Program-made: the position numbers and the translations under genes
DNA from: an uncultured Christensenellaceae bacterium
GTDB lineage: Bacteria; Bacillota; Clostridia; Christensenellales; Borkfalkiaceae
Reading direction: 5' to 3'
Length of the DNA: 6,924 nt
NCBI GenBank assembly: GCA_910586675.1
Contig: CAJUJO010000039.1
Span: 191-7,114 of the forward strand
Notes under the pieces: model-generated
Databases searched by the model: none
Seen by the model: the letters and a program-made list of their open reading frames with translations, nothing else
What the model was told of the DNA's origin: nothing
Part shown: in pieces, positions 1-6,299 of the stretch
Layout: every line of letters begins with the position of its first letter
Position numbering within the stretch: the first letter of the stretch is position 1

Positions 1-124
1 CCTGTTCCGCATCGGAACCGCCACCCGAATTTCCGCCCCCGGCGTTCTCGCCGCAACCTGCAAACGCAAGCATCATGCACGCCGCTATCAGCAACAGCCC
101 GAACCGCTTCCAAAACTTTTTCAT
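1..124 (-). CDS. N-terminus of a secreted lipoprotein (cut by window edge)
   Basis: Only the first 41 codons are in the window. They encode a classic lipoprotein signal peptide: basic start MKKFWKR, hydrophobic core at residues 8-22, and lipobox FAGC with the lipidated cysteine at residue 24. A low-complexity linker rich in Gly, Ser and Asn follows (about 25-37), as is usual where a lipoprotein is tethered outside the membrane. The start is supported by AAAGGAG seven bases upstream of ATG. The mature domain is outside the window, so function cannot be assigned. An ABC-transporter substrate-binding protein is a common outcome for this architecture, but that is only a guess. The gene has its own strong promoter at 163-189 containing a run of nine G. 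The terminator at 226-262 insulates it from the upstream gene on the same strand. Confidence 0.85.
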   Translation of the reverse strand, partial: MKKFWKRFGLLLIAACMMLAFAGCGENAGGGNSGGGSDAEQ

Positions 125-162
125 GTTTCTACTCCTTTTGCGTAATAAATTTATTAGTACTT

Positions 163-189
163 ATTATACCCCCCCCCAGCATTTGTCAA
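163..189 (-). promoter_or_regulatory. Strong sigma-A type promoter with a G9 tract in the spacer
   Basis: On the minus strand, TTGACA (189-184) and TATAAT (168-163) are both perfect consensus. They are separated by only 15 bases: AATGCT followed by nine G (177-169). The usual optimum is about 17, so the present tract length predicts a sub-optimal promoter, and gain of two G would restore the optimum. It drives the lipoprotein starting at 124. Confidence 0.8.
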
Positions 190-225
190 GCATTTTTGCA
201 CATATTTTACAAATCTCGGCGGCGC

Positions 226-262
226 AAAAAAGCGCCCCGAATTTCAGGTTCGGGGCGCTTTT
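226..262 (-). terminator. Bidirectional intrinsic terminator
   Basis: A 14-bp perfect stem (228-241 with 249-262, core GCGCCCCGAA/TTCGGGGCGC) has a 7-base loop. On the minus strand it ends in six T, correctly placed 27 bases after the stop of the cysteine-rich gene at 289. The plus-strand side ends TTTTGTTTT, so it could also work in that direction. It separates that gene from the lipoprotein promoter. Confidence 0.85.
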
Positions 263-288
263 GTTTTCATCCGATTCCGTTGGATTCG

Positions 289-942
289 TTATTTACGGCT
301 GCAAGCCTTGCCCTGCGGATACAGAGGCAGTTCGAAGAAGCCCGAACAGACTTCCTGCGAATACTCCTGCGCGGGCGGGATTGCGCAATAGCCGTAGCTG
401 GGTACGAGCAGCTCCACCTGCATTGCCACTTTCAGAATGCAAGTAACGCAGGCGCTGATGGTAAAGGTGTTGTTTGCGGAATCCCACGTTCCTTCGGGCG
501 ATACGCAGGACGCAATCGACGTTACCGTAAATGGCATAACGGACGCGGGCGGAACGTACATGATGACGTCCTCGGTGAGCGTAATGGAGCTCGAAGCCTT
601 ACCCTCGACCCCCGCCGCGTCGAGATAGACCACCTCGATGGGAACGGTAACGGTAGCCTGAACGCGCGCGCATTGATTATCCGCCTGCCGTTCTACGGAA
701 AGATTGGAAACGACGCCCTCGGAAGAGAGGGAACGCGCGCTGATAAACGTGAGCGGATATGTAGGATTTTCAGGCACGGGATTTTCCAGCCCGATGCTAT
801 AATTTTCAAGGCGCGTCTGAATGATGCCCGCGTCGAAGATTTTTTCCGCTTGAATACACACCTTTTCGCAAAGACCGTTCAACGGATTGCCCGAAATGGT
901 GCCGGGGCAGTGATCCGAAGAGAAATTGGAAAAAAATGACAT
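289..942 (-). CDS. Unknown cysteine-rich protein, possible spore-surface component
   Basis: I do not recognise this 217-residue protein with certainty. It has ten cysteines (12, 25, 29, 91, 146, 165, 168, 186, 199, 214), no signal peptide and no convincing membrane helix. The N-terminal block NPLNGLCEKVCIQAEKIFD (19-37) precedes alternating hydrophobic/polar stretches typical of beta strands (for example 93-106, 117-131, 158-181). The C-terminus is aromatic and cysteine-rich. The start is well supported: ACCTCC at 948-953 reads GGAGGT five bases before ATG. The gene is monocistronic, ending at the 226-262 terminator. Cysteine-rich, leaderless, beta-rich proteins of this size are often coat or exosporium proteins in clostridia. 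With a weak SigE-like promoter upstream, that is a possible role, but it is inference only. Confidence 0.75.
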   Translation of the reverse strand: MSFFSNFSSDHCPGTISGNPLNGLCEKVCIQAEKIFDAGIIQTRLENYSIGLENPVPENPTYPLTFISARSLSSEGVVSNLSVERQADNQCARVQATVTVPIEVVYLDAAGVEGKASSSITLTEDVIMYVPPASVMPFTVTSIASCVSPEGTWDSANNTFTISACVTCILKVAMQVELLVPSYGYCAIPPAQEYSQEVCSGFFELPLYPQGKACSRK

Positions 943-962
943 TTGTTACCTCCGTGTAAAGA

Positions 963-991
963 ACCGTATCAGTTCATATTGCATGATATGC
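963..991 (-). promoter_or_regulatory. Weak candidate mother-cell (SigE-like) promoter
   Basis: On the minus strand, GCATATC (991-985) and GATACGGT (970-963) are 14 bases apart. Compared with the SigE consensus (KMATATT, 14-15, CATACAMT), the -35 matches six of seven positions and the -10 about five of eight. A start near 956 would leave a very short leader before GGAGGT. No good sigma-A promoter was found in this gap, but the match could be chance. Confidence 0.25.
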
Positions 992-1031
992 GCCGCGGAG
1001 ATTTTTTGTTATTTTATCGGAAATGAAATCG

Positions 1032-1787
1032 TTATTTTTCCAACTTATACTGCACGTAAACCCGTTTTCCGATCACCGTGATCGCCCGGGCGGGACAATG
1101 GGCGAAGCAACGGTAACACATCGTGCATTTCCCCCCGAACCTTGGCGCCCCGCCCTCTACCGATATATTCCCCGTCGGGCAGAGCGTCGCGCACAGTCCG
1201 CAGGATATACATTTATTTTTATCCAACTTTATACCGCGATAGTACTTGTTCGTTTTTGCGCGAAAATACAGGCGCTGACCGAACAATCCCGCCGCCCGGC
1301 AAAAAATCCCCAGCCCGTCGCGCGGATAAATACCGACGGCGATTTGCTCCGCCGCGCGCCGGATTTTTTCTTCTGCCGCGGAAACAATCCTTCGGTTTTG
1401 TTCTTCCGTCCGCTTTAACGCTTTTACGTCGCCGATACAGTCGGGCATTTTTACATGCAGCCCGCCAAAAATCTTCGCCCCGTATTTTCTGAACGCTCTT
1501 GCGGCGCATCCCGCGCCGTCGCCGCTGAACAAGCCCATCGTCGCAAGAATAAAAATTCTTTTATTTTTCCAAAGCGCCGCGTTGTCCGCGATATAATCGG
1601 AAACGATTTTAGGAAGATTGGAATAATACACGGGATAAGCAAAAATAATCTCGTCGGTATCCGCCGCGGCTTTTATCGCGGCTTGATCGCCGAGCTCGTA
1701 TATCGCGCCCCCGTTGCCGAGACAGCCGAACAGCTGCCCGATACAAAATTTTGTGTTGCCGGTTCCGCTGAAATAAATTCCTATCAT
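1032..1787 (-). CDS. EFR1-family ferrodoxin (flavodoxin-like domain plus two 4Fe-4S clusters)
   Basis: This is a cytoplasmic electron carrier of 251 residues. The N-terminal half is flavodoxin-like: IGIYFSGTGNT (2-12) is the FMN phosphate-binding loop, and FAYPVYYSNLP (49-59) resembles the second flavin-contacting loop. The C-terminal half is a bacterial 2[4Fe-4S] ferredoxin: CxxCxxCxxxCP at 193-204 and again at 221-232, with all eight cysteines present, so both clusters should form. This order and length fit the EFR1 family common in anaerobic Firmicutes. The redox partner is not known. The start has an AAGGGG ribosome site and a strong promoter at 1817-1845. No redox-enzyme gene adjoins it, so context does not reveal a partner. 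No clear terminator was seen between its stop and the next gene on the strand. Confidence 0.92.
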   Translation of the reverse strand: MIGIYFSGTGNTKFCIGQLFGCLGNGGAIYELGDQAAIKAAADTDEIIFAYPVYYSNLPKIVSDYIADNAALWKNKRIFILATMGLFSGDGAGCAARAFRKYGAKIFGGLHVKMPDCIGDVKALKRTEEQNRRIVSAAEEKIRRAAEQIAVGIYPRDGLGIFCRAAGLFGQRLYFRAKTNKYYRGIKLDKNKCISCGLCATLCPTGNISVEGGAPRFGGKCTMCYRCFAHCPARAITVIGKRVYVQYKLEK

Positions 1788-1816
1788 ATCGCCCCTTGTA
1801 AAACCGAGATACGGGA

Positions 1817-1845
1817 ATTATAACATAAAACCGGATTTTTTGCAA
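1817..1845 (-). promoter_or_regulatory. Sigma-A promoter of the EFR1 ferrodoxin gene
   Basis: On the minus strand, TTGCAA (1845-1840), a 17-base spacer and perfect TATAAT (1822-1817) precede the ATG at 1787. The -35 box begins two bases after the LysM gene's stop codon, so the ferrodoxin has its own transcription start despite lying 59 bp downstream of that gene. Confidence 0.8.
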
Positions 1846-1846
1846 A

Positions 1847-2128
1847 CTACAAAAATATTTCCTGCATAGGGTAAAGGCAGTCGGTGCCGTTTTTCTCCCT
1901 GAATTTTTCCGCTGAGCCGCAAAGCATGCGCTTGCTCTCTCCACCGCGCACGGTATAAACGTTTTCCTTTTGCGGAATTTCCAGAACGCGCCCCTCTTCT
2001 ATCTCCCCTTCCAGACGGTTGAGCACGGCCAATACGCGCGGCGGCACGCCGAATGCGCGGGCGACGGAGCAAAGCGTCTGCCCCTTTTTCACGCGGTAAA
2101 ACCTTACTTGTTTCAATACGAGCGTCAT
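1847..2128 (-). CDS. Small LysM-domain protein
   Basis: This 93-residue protein carries one recognisable LysM domain at about residues 9-52: a start like YRVKKGQTLCSVARAFGV, then NRLEGEIEEGRVLEIP. LysM domains bind peptidoglycan or other N-acetylglucosamine polymers. A second, degenerate LysM opening appears at 57-64 (NVYTVRGGES), but the rest does not complete the fold. There is no signal peptide or membrane helix. That suits a protein assembled on the forespore from the mother-cell cytoplasm, as many leaderless LysM spore proteins are, but this is inference. The start is weakly supported (AAGG one base from ATG); an in-frame stop just upstream rules out a longer N-terminus. It is divergent from the SpoVB-like gene with a 79-bp gap in which I found no clear sigma-A promoter. 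Confidence 0.8.
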   Translation of the reverse strand: MTLVLKQVRFYRVKKGQTLCSVARAFGVPPRVLAVLNRLEGEIEEGRVLEIPQKENVYTVRGGESKRMLCGSAEKFREKNGTDCLYPMQEIFL

Positions 2129-2207
2129 GCCTTATTTTATGCGCCGAATCTACGGAGAATGCGCGGGCGCACACATAAATATAAGCCTTCCGCGAATAAA
2201 ATAGGAC

Positions 2208-3728
2208 ATGCAAAATTTATACCGCACCGCGGCGGTCGTAACCGTTTTTTCGGTATTCGAACACTGCCTCGGCTTCCTTTACCGCATCATACTCTCCCGC
2301 GCGCTCGGGCCCGAAGGGTTGGGCATATACCAGGTCGCGCTCACCGTGTTCGCCGTGTTTCTCACCGCGACTTCGAGCGGGCTGCCAATCACCCTCTCGC
2401 GCGTGATATCCAAGCACCGCGCGCACGGCAACAAGAACGCCGAGCATTCGGCGACGACGGCCGCCATGCTCATAACAATCATGTTCAGCGTGCCGATCAC
2501 CGTGCTTCTGTTCGTATTCCGCGAACCCTTTTCCCGAATCTTTTCCGATCCGCGCTGCGCCGACCTTTTCTATATCATTATATTCGGACTTTCGTTCACT
2601 TCCGTTTACGCCATCATCCGCGGCTGTTTTTGGGGAAACAAACGCTTTTTTGCCTATTCCCTCATCGAACTGATCGAAGAGATCATTATGATTTGCGTGG
2701 GCGTTTTCCTGCTCTTTGCCCTGCAATCGGGCGTGGCGGACGTCAACAAGGCGGCGATTGCGGTGCTCGTATCCTACCTGTGTTCCTTTGCCATCGCCGT
2801 ATTCTACTTTCTTCTCAAAGGCGGGAAGCTGCGCGCTCCGCGCGGGGAATTTTTACCCCTTCTCAAGTCCTCGCTGCCCGTAACGACGATGCGGACTTCC
2901 TCTTCCCTCATAAACTCTTTGATTTCCGTACTCTTTCCCATGCGGCTGACGGCGGCGGGATATTCCTCGTCGCGCGCGATGAGCGAATACGGCGTCGTAT
3001 ACGGCATGGTGATGCCCGTACTGATGGTGCCGTCTACGCTCATCGGCTCCCTCGCGCTCGTGCTCGTGCCCGAGCTTTCCGAATGCTACTATAAAGGAAA
3101 CAAAGAAAAACTTTCCGCGCTTGTGGAAAAGGCGCTCAACACGACGCTCCTCATCGCGGCAGCTCTTATTCCCTTTTACATTGTATGCGGCGAAAGCGTG
3201 GGCGTTTTCCTCTATTCCAACGCGGCGAGCGGACAGCTCATCCGAAACAGCGCGCTCATTCTTCTGCCCATGAGCATAACGATGATATGTACCAGCATTC
3301 TTAATTCTCTTGGCTGCGAACGGCAGACGCTTATCTTCTTCCTGTTCGGTTCGGCGGCGATGCTGCTATGCGTGTGGGTTTTACCCGAATACCTCGGGAG
3401 CGGCGCGCTCCTCGTGGGAATGGCGTGCGATTACGTTATCACCGCAGTGTGTTCGCTCGTACTCCTTTCCAAAAAGACGGGAAAGCTGCGTTCGGGAAAA
3501 TACCTTCTGAAACTTGCCCTTTCGGCGCTTCCCGTAATTGCGGCTGGCATTCTCGTGCGGAACGCATTGACGCTTTGGCTGGGGTATCTGCCCGCGCTCG
3601 GTCTTTCCCTCCTGTTCGTGGCTGTCGCCGAAATCGCGCTCTTCCAGCTCCTGAAACTGTTCGATTTTCGCACGCTGCTCGGCCGCTTTTTCACGAAAAA
3701 GCCCAAAAAAATGCCCGCCCGCGATTGA
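2208..3728 (+). CDS. SpoVB-like MOP-superfamily flippase (polysaccharide/lipid II transport)
   Basis: This 506-residue polytopic membrane protein has about 12-14 hydrophobic segments across its length. The N-terminal signature GFLYRIILSRALGPEGLGIYQ (22-42) with the following SGLPITLSRVIS is typical of the SpoVB/MurJ-like branch of the MOP exporter superfamily. Such proteins flip undecaprenyl-linked sugar precursors across the cytoplasmic membrane; SpoVB itself is needed for spore cortex synthesis in Bacillus. Length matches the family. The C-terminus is a short basic tail (FFTKKPKKMPARD). The ribosome site is weak (AGGA two bases before ATG). The gene is divergent from a LysM gene, which also suggests a wall or spore role. 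Clostridia often carry several paralogues, so a capsule or exopolysaccharide substrate is possible, and the exact substrate is not determined here. Confidence 0.88.
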   Translation: MQNLYRTAAVVTVFSVFEHCLGFLYRIILSRALGPEGLGIYQVALTVFAVFLTATSSGLPITLSRVISKHRAHGNKNAEHSATTAAMLITIMFSVPITVLLFVFREPFSRIFSDPRCADLFYIIIFGLSFTSVYAIIRGCFWGNKRFFAYSLIELIEEIIMICVGVFLLFALQSGVADVNKAAIAVLVSYLCSFAIAVFYFLLKGGKLRAPRGEFLPLLKSSLPVTTMRTSSSLINSLISVLFPMRLTAAGYSSSRAMSEYGVVYGMVMPVLMVPSTLIGSLALVLVPELSECYYKGNKEKLSALVEKALNTTLLIAAALIPFYIVCGESVGVFLYSNAASGQLIRNSALILLPMSITMICTSILNSLGCERQTLIFFLFGSAAMLLCVWVLPEYLGSGALLVGMACDYVITAVCSLVLLSKKTGKLRSGKYLLKLALSALPVIAAGILVRNALTLWLGYLPALGLSLLFVAVAEIALFQLLKLFDFRTLLGRFFTKKPKKMPARD

Positions 3729-3753
3729 CTTTGCCGCCGAAGTGTATTACAAT
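3725..3753 (+). promoter_or_regulatory. Sigma-A promoter of pgi, overlapping the upstream stop codon
   Basis: TTGACT (3725-3730), a 17-base spacer and TACAAT (3748-3753) lie just upstream of pgi. The -35 box includes the TGA stop of the flippase gene (3726-3728). It gives pgi its own constitutive-looking start; readthrough from the flippase gene is also possible because no terminator separates them. Confidence 0.8.
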
Positions 3754-3788
3754 AATCATAAAGCAATTTTTCGGAGGTTTCGGCAGAA

Positions 3789-5216
3789 ATGAAAATGACG
3801 GACGAACAGCGCAAAGCCCTGCGGATACGCGTGGACTACACAAACATGACGGATAAATATTTGGGAAATAAGGGATTTTCCCGCGAAAAGCTTACTTCTT
3901 ACGGCGCGCTTGCGCAAAAAGCGCATGCTTACGTGAGCGAAAACCGCGGCAGAGACGAACTTTTTATGGGCTGGACGGAGCTGCCCTATAACCAAACGGA
4001 AATCGTGAAAGATATTCTTTCCACGGCGAAGGAAGTACGCGCGAAGTTTGAAAACTTCGTCGTGCTCGGAATCGGCGGATCGGCACTCGGTCCCACGATG
4101 GCATTTAACGCGCTCTGCCATCTTCACTATAACGATCTTCCCGCAGAGAAGCGCGGCGGTCCCCGTTTCTTCGTGGAAGACAACGTAGACCCCGTGAGAA
4201 TGAAGGAACTTTTGGATGTGATCGACATAACGAAGACCTGCTTCAACGTTATTTCCAAATCGGGCGCGACGAGCGAAACGATGGCGCAGTATCTGATCGT
4301 TTCCGACCTTCTTAAAAAAGCGGGCTGCGACGTGAAAGACCACGTGATTTTCACAACGGACGGCAAAAAAGGCAACCTTGTTAAAATTTCCGCGGAGCTG
4401 GGCGGCGTGAAGAGCTACGTCCTTCCCGACGGCGTGGGCGGAAGATTTTCCGAACTGTGCCCCGTAGGGCTCCTGCCCGCGGCGGTGCTCGGCATCGATA
4501 TCGAAGCGCTTCTCGAAGGCGCCGCTTTCATGGACGAACTGAGCAAATGTTCCGACTATACGAAAAATCCCGCGCTCCTTTGCGCGGCGCTCCAATATGC
4601 CTGCATGCAGGACGGAAAAAATATCGGCGTTATGATGCCCTATTCCGATAATCTGCGCTACGTTTCCGATTGGTACGCGCAGCTCTGGGCGGAATCGCTC
4701 GGCAAAAACGTAACGCTTGACGGCAAGCCCTGCAACGTGGGGCAGACGCCCGTAAAAGCGCTGGGCGTAACCGACCAGCACTCGCAGGTCCAGCTGTATA
4801 CCGAAGGTCCCTACGACAAAGTCGTAACCTTCCTCTCCGTGGGGAGCTACAAGGAAAAGACGCTTATCCCGCACGGCTGCGAAAACATTCCCGACGTTTC
4901 CTTCCTCGGCGGGCATACGATGGAAGAACTCATTCAAGCGGAAAACAAGGCGACGGCTTACGCGCTCACCAAAGCGGGACGGCTCAATTACACGATTACG
5001 CTTCCCGAAGTCAATGCGTTCACGCTCGGTCAGCTGCTGTATCTGTTTGAATTACAGACGGCGTACGCGGGCGCGATGTTCAATATCGACACCTTCAATC
5101 AGCCCGGCGTGGAAGCGGGCAAAAAGGCGACCTTCGCCCTCCTCGGAAAACCCGGCTATGCCGAACAGAAAAAGGAGCTCGACAAGGCGGACAGTGATCC
5201 CGCATATATCGTATAA
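3789..5216 (+). CDS. pgi: Glucose-6-phosphate isomerase
   Basis: This cytoplasmic enzyme interconverts glucose-6-phosphate and fructose-6-phosphate in glycolysis and gluconeogenesis. The 475-residue length fits the shorter Bacillus/clostridial type. Visible motifs are LGIGGSALGP (93-102) and the phosphate-binding SKSGATSET (156-164), both in the SIS-type sugar-isomerase fold. Family signature 1 is DGVGGRFS (214-221). WAESLGK (300-306) carries catalytic Glu302, and TDQHSQ (328-333) carries the ring-opening His331. Family signature 2, FNQPGVEAGK (436-445), ends in the conserved Lys445. All key residues are present, so it should be active. A GGAGG lies 11 bases before the first ATG; a second ATG two codons later is further away and less likely. 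It has its own promoter at 3725-3753 and ends before a hairpin terminator at 5287-5325. Confidence 0.97.
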   Translation: MKMTDEQRKALRIRVDYTNMTDKYLGNKGFSREKLTSYGALAQKAHAYVSENRGRDELFMGWTELPYNQTEIVKDILSTAKEVRAKFENFVVLGIGGSALGPTMAFNALCHLHYNDLPAEKRGGPRFFVEDNVDPVRMKELLDVIDITKTCFNVISKSGATSETMAQYLIVSDLLKKAGCDVKDHVIFTTDGKKGNLVKISAELGGVKSYVLPDGVGGRFSELCPVGLLPAAVLGIDIEALLEGAAFMDELSKCSDYTKNPALLCAALQYACMQDGKNIGVMMPYSDNLRYVSDWYAQLWAESLGKNVTLDGKPCNVGQTPVKALGVTDQHSQVQLYTEGPYDKVVTFLSVGSYKEKTLIPHGCENIPDVSFLGGHTMEELIQAENKATAYALTKAGRLNYTITLPEVNAFTLGQLLYLFELQTAYAGAMFNIDTFNQPGVEAGKKATFALLGKPGYAEQKKELDKADSDPAYIV

Positions 5217-5250
5217 CCGAAAAAAACATAAAAGAGCGTCGCTTTACAGT

Positions 5251-5267
5251 AATTCCCATAGGGAATT
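5251..5267. repeat. Short palindrome after pgi
   Basis: AATTCCC (5251-5257) and GGGAATT (5261-5267) form a 7-bp stem with an ATA loop, 34 bases after the pgi stop. No T run follows, so on its own it is not a convincing terminator. It could be an RNA 3'-end structure or an operator-like site. Confidence 0.4.
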
Positions 5268-5286
5268 TTAGGCAAGTCGCAGGCAA

Positions 5287-5325
5287 TAGAAAAGGTATGG
5301 CATAAAGCCATACCTTTTCTACTGT
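5287..5325 (+). terminator. Intrinsic terminator of pgi
   Basis: A perfect 15-bp stem (5287-5301 with 5307-5321) has an ATAAA loop. The functional core is GGTATGGC/GCCATACC flanked by GAAAA upstream and TTTTCT downstream, so it can act in both directions. It lies about 70 bases past the pgi stop. Confidence 0.7.
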
Positions 5326-5342
5326 ATTTTAAGCGTGGACGA

Positions 5343-5364
5343 ACTAGGCTACTCGTAGCCTAGT
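5343..5364. repeat. Near-perfect 22-bp palindrome
   Basis: ACTAGGCTAC (5343-5352) and GTAGCCTAGT (5355-5364) are exact inverted repeats around TC. As RNA it folds into a 9-bp stem with a four-base loop. No T run follows, so it is not an obvious terminator. It sits at the composition change and may mark an element end, a recombinase or regulator binding site, or a dispersed palindromic repeat. Confidence 0.55.
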
Positions 5365-5406
5365 GAGATATAGATATGTTTTATATTTCCCGCAAAATTC
5401 AATCGG

Positions 5407-5435
5407 TTGCGCTCTTTCATTTTTCGTGATATAAT
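5407..5435 (+). promoter_or_regulatory. Extended -10 promoter of the GNAT gene
   Basis: TTGCGC (5407-5412), a 17-base spacer and perfect TATAAT (5430-5435) are present. The bases TGA just before the -10 (5427-5429) make it an extended -10. The predicted start is about 35 bases upstream of the ATG at 5476. Confidence 0.8.
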
Positions 5436-5475
5436 GATTGTACGATAAACAGTAATTTAGCGGAAAGCAACTAAT

Positions 5476-5982
5476 ATGAAAATAGACGATTTTTCAAGCG
5501 ATTATCAAGCAAAAGCGTTATATGAGAGCGATATCGATACTGTATATTTGCTATGTGGCTCTAATGAGTTGTTTTATCGGTATCATCCACCGTTTGTTAC
5601 GAAAGAAAGTATTTTAGAAGATATGCACGCGTTACCGCCGAATAAAGCATTTGACGATAAATTCTATTTCGGCTTTTTCTGCGACGAAAAATTGGTTGCT
5701 ATAATGGATTTGATTTTAGGTTATCCAAATGAACAGACAGCGTTTATCGGCTTTTTTATGGTTGATGCTAAATATCAAGGAAAAGGCGTTGGCAGTCATA
5801 TTATCAAACATTGTGTTAATGTAATAAAGAAAGCGGGTTTTGATTCTGTTCGCTTGGGAATAGACAAAGGCAATCCGCAAAGCGAAAAATTTTGGACTAA
5901 AAACAAATTCACTAAAACCGGCGAAGTTCGAGAACAAGAACACTGCACAATTCTTTTAATGGAACGAGCAATAGAACCATAA
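5476..5982 (+). CDS. GNAT-family N-acetyltransferase
   Basis: This 168-residue cytoplasmic enzyme is expected to transfer an acetyl group from acetyl-CoA to an amine. The acetyl-CoA pyrophosphate-binding motif A is clear: the beta strand AFIGFFMVDAKY (89-100) is followed by QGKGVGS (101-107) and the helix HIIKHCVNVIKKAG. Motif B-like residues follow as GIDKGNPQSEKFWTKNKF (128-145), with the conserved Asn and aromatic residues that close the CoA site. Length is normal. The substrate cannot be told from sequence; antibiotic, amino-acid and protein targets all occur in this family. The start has a modest GGAAAG ribosome site eight bases upstream. The gene is a single transcription unit between its own promoter and a strong terminator. 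Its AT-ending codons contrast with pgi, which suggests acquisition by transfer. Confidence 0.9.
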   Translation: MKIDDFSSDYQAKALYESDIDTVYLLCGSNELFYRYHPPFVTKESILEDMHALPPNKAFDDKFYFGFFCDEKLVAIMDLILGYPNEQTAFIGFFMVDAKYQGKGVGSHIIKHCVNVIKKAGFDSVRLGIDKGNPQSEKFWTKNKFTKTGEVREQEHCTILLMERAIEP

Positions 5983-6002
5983 ATTTCAATTTATCGTAGA
6001 AT

Positions 6003-6040
6003 GACCGATAAGATTAACCATCTTGTCGGTCTTTTTTTAT
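6003..6040 (+). terminator. Intrinsic terminator of the GNAT gene
   Basis: GACCGATAAGAT (6003-6014) pairs with ATCTTGTCGGTC (6020-6031) to give a 12-bp stem with one G-U pair and a TAACC loop. Seven T follow (6032-6038), then ATTTT. It begins 20 bases after the acetyltransferase stop. Confidence 0.9.
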
Positions 6041-6054
6041 TTTGTAGCGGATTG

Positions 6055-6121
6055 ACTACTTTTTGCAGGTTTAGGTGTCCTCCACAATTAAGCCTTTCGG
6101 ACTTCGGTTGTAGCACAGTTC
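6055..6121 (-). repeat. Left arm of a long inverted repeat (decayed leader copy)
   Basis: Read on the minus strand, this arm matches the leader and first codons of the ORF at 6358 in four ordered blocks: GAACTGTGCTACAA (6121-6108), CCGAAAGGCT (6100-6091), TAATTGTGGAGG (6090-6079) and TGCAAAAAGTAGT (6067-6055). Of these 49 aligned bases only one differs from the right arm. The ATG equivalent is CTG here, and the frame after QKVV diverges, so this copy looks dead. Confidence 0.85.
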
Positions 6122-6299
6122 TCGCAAAAGTAAACTGCAAAAACCAGCACTTAAAATTTGAATATTGTCTTGAAAGTCTGACAGAAATGTCGGGCTTTTT
6201 TCTTATGTCTAAAACGCACTGCTTTTTGAGTAACGAAACGAAAATGCAGGCTCGTAGTTTACTTTCGCTGCCTCCCCATATAAAAGCGTTATCCCACCC
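6122..6299. other. Non-coding segment between inverted-repeat arms
   Basis: I see no supportable gene here. The segment contains an intrinsic terminator (6174-6204) and a second, inner inverted repeat: GCAAAAGTAAACT (6124-6136) against AGTTTACTTTCGC (6256-6268), matching at 12 of 13 positions. A TTTACT/TATAAA pair (6258-6263, 6279-6284) has only a 15-base spacer and is a weak promoter candidate. The plus-strand open frame at 6001-6339 runs through two terminators and both repeats and is not credible as a gene. Confidence 0.5.
6174..6204 (+). terminator. Intrinsic terminator inside the inverted-repeat structure
   Basis: AAGTCTGACA (6174-6183) pairs with TGTCGGGCTT (6188-6197), including two G-U pairs, around a GAAA tetraloop. 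A run of six T follows at 6196-6201. No gene ends just upstream, so it is either an orphan left by rearrangement or part of a transcription attenuator ahead of the ORF at 6358. Confidence 0.75.

Larger units (their letters stand above)
5217..5475. other. AT-rich intergenic junction with three hairpins
   Basis: This is the gap between pgi and the acetyltransferase. It holds a short palindrome (5251-5267), a terminator hairpin (5287-5325), a strong palindrome (5343-5364) and the acetyltransferase promoter (5407-5435). No coding sequence was found. Base composition switches from GC-rich to AT-rich across it, so it is the likely left boundary of acquired DNA. Confidence 0.55.

Noticed and set aside
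196..939. 247-codon plus-strand open frame opposite the cysteine-rich gene
   Set aside because: Its product is rich in Arg and Gly with no family pattern. The minus-strand gene has a GGAGGT site and matching terminator, so this is an antisense shadow.
2129..2207. Possible SigE, SigG or SigK promoters for the LysM and flippase genes
   Set aside because: CATAAATA and CATTCTC resemble -10 elements, but no matching -35 lies at the proper distance on either strand.
1970..3094. 374-codon plus-strand open frame overlapping the flippase start
   Set aside because: Its product is dominated by Arg, His and Ala, and most of it is the flippase coding sequence read in another frame.
309..3829. GCCCTGCGGATAC occurs twice (near 309-321 and 3816-3828)
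   Set aside because: Both copies fall in unrelated coding sequence with no extension of the match; chance similarity in GC-rich DNA is enough.
3756..4937. 393-codon minus-strand open frame opposite pgi
   Set aside because: pgi shows all catalytic motifs in the sense frame. The long antisense frame is a by-product of GC-rich codon use.
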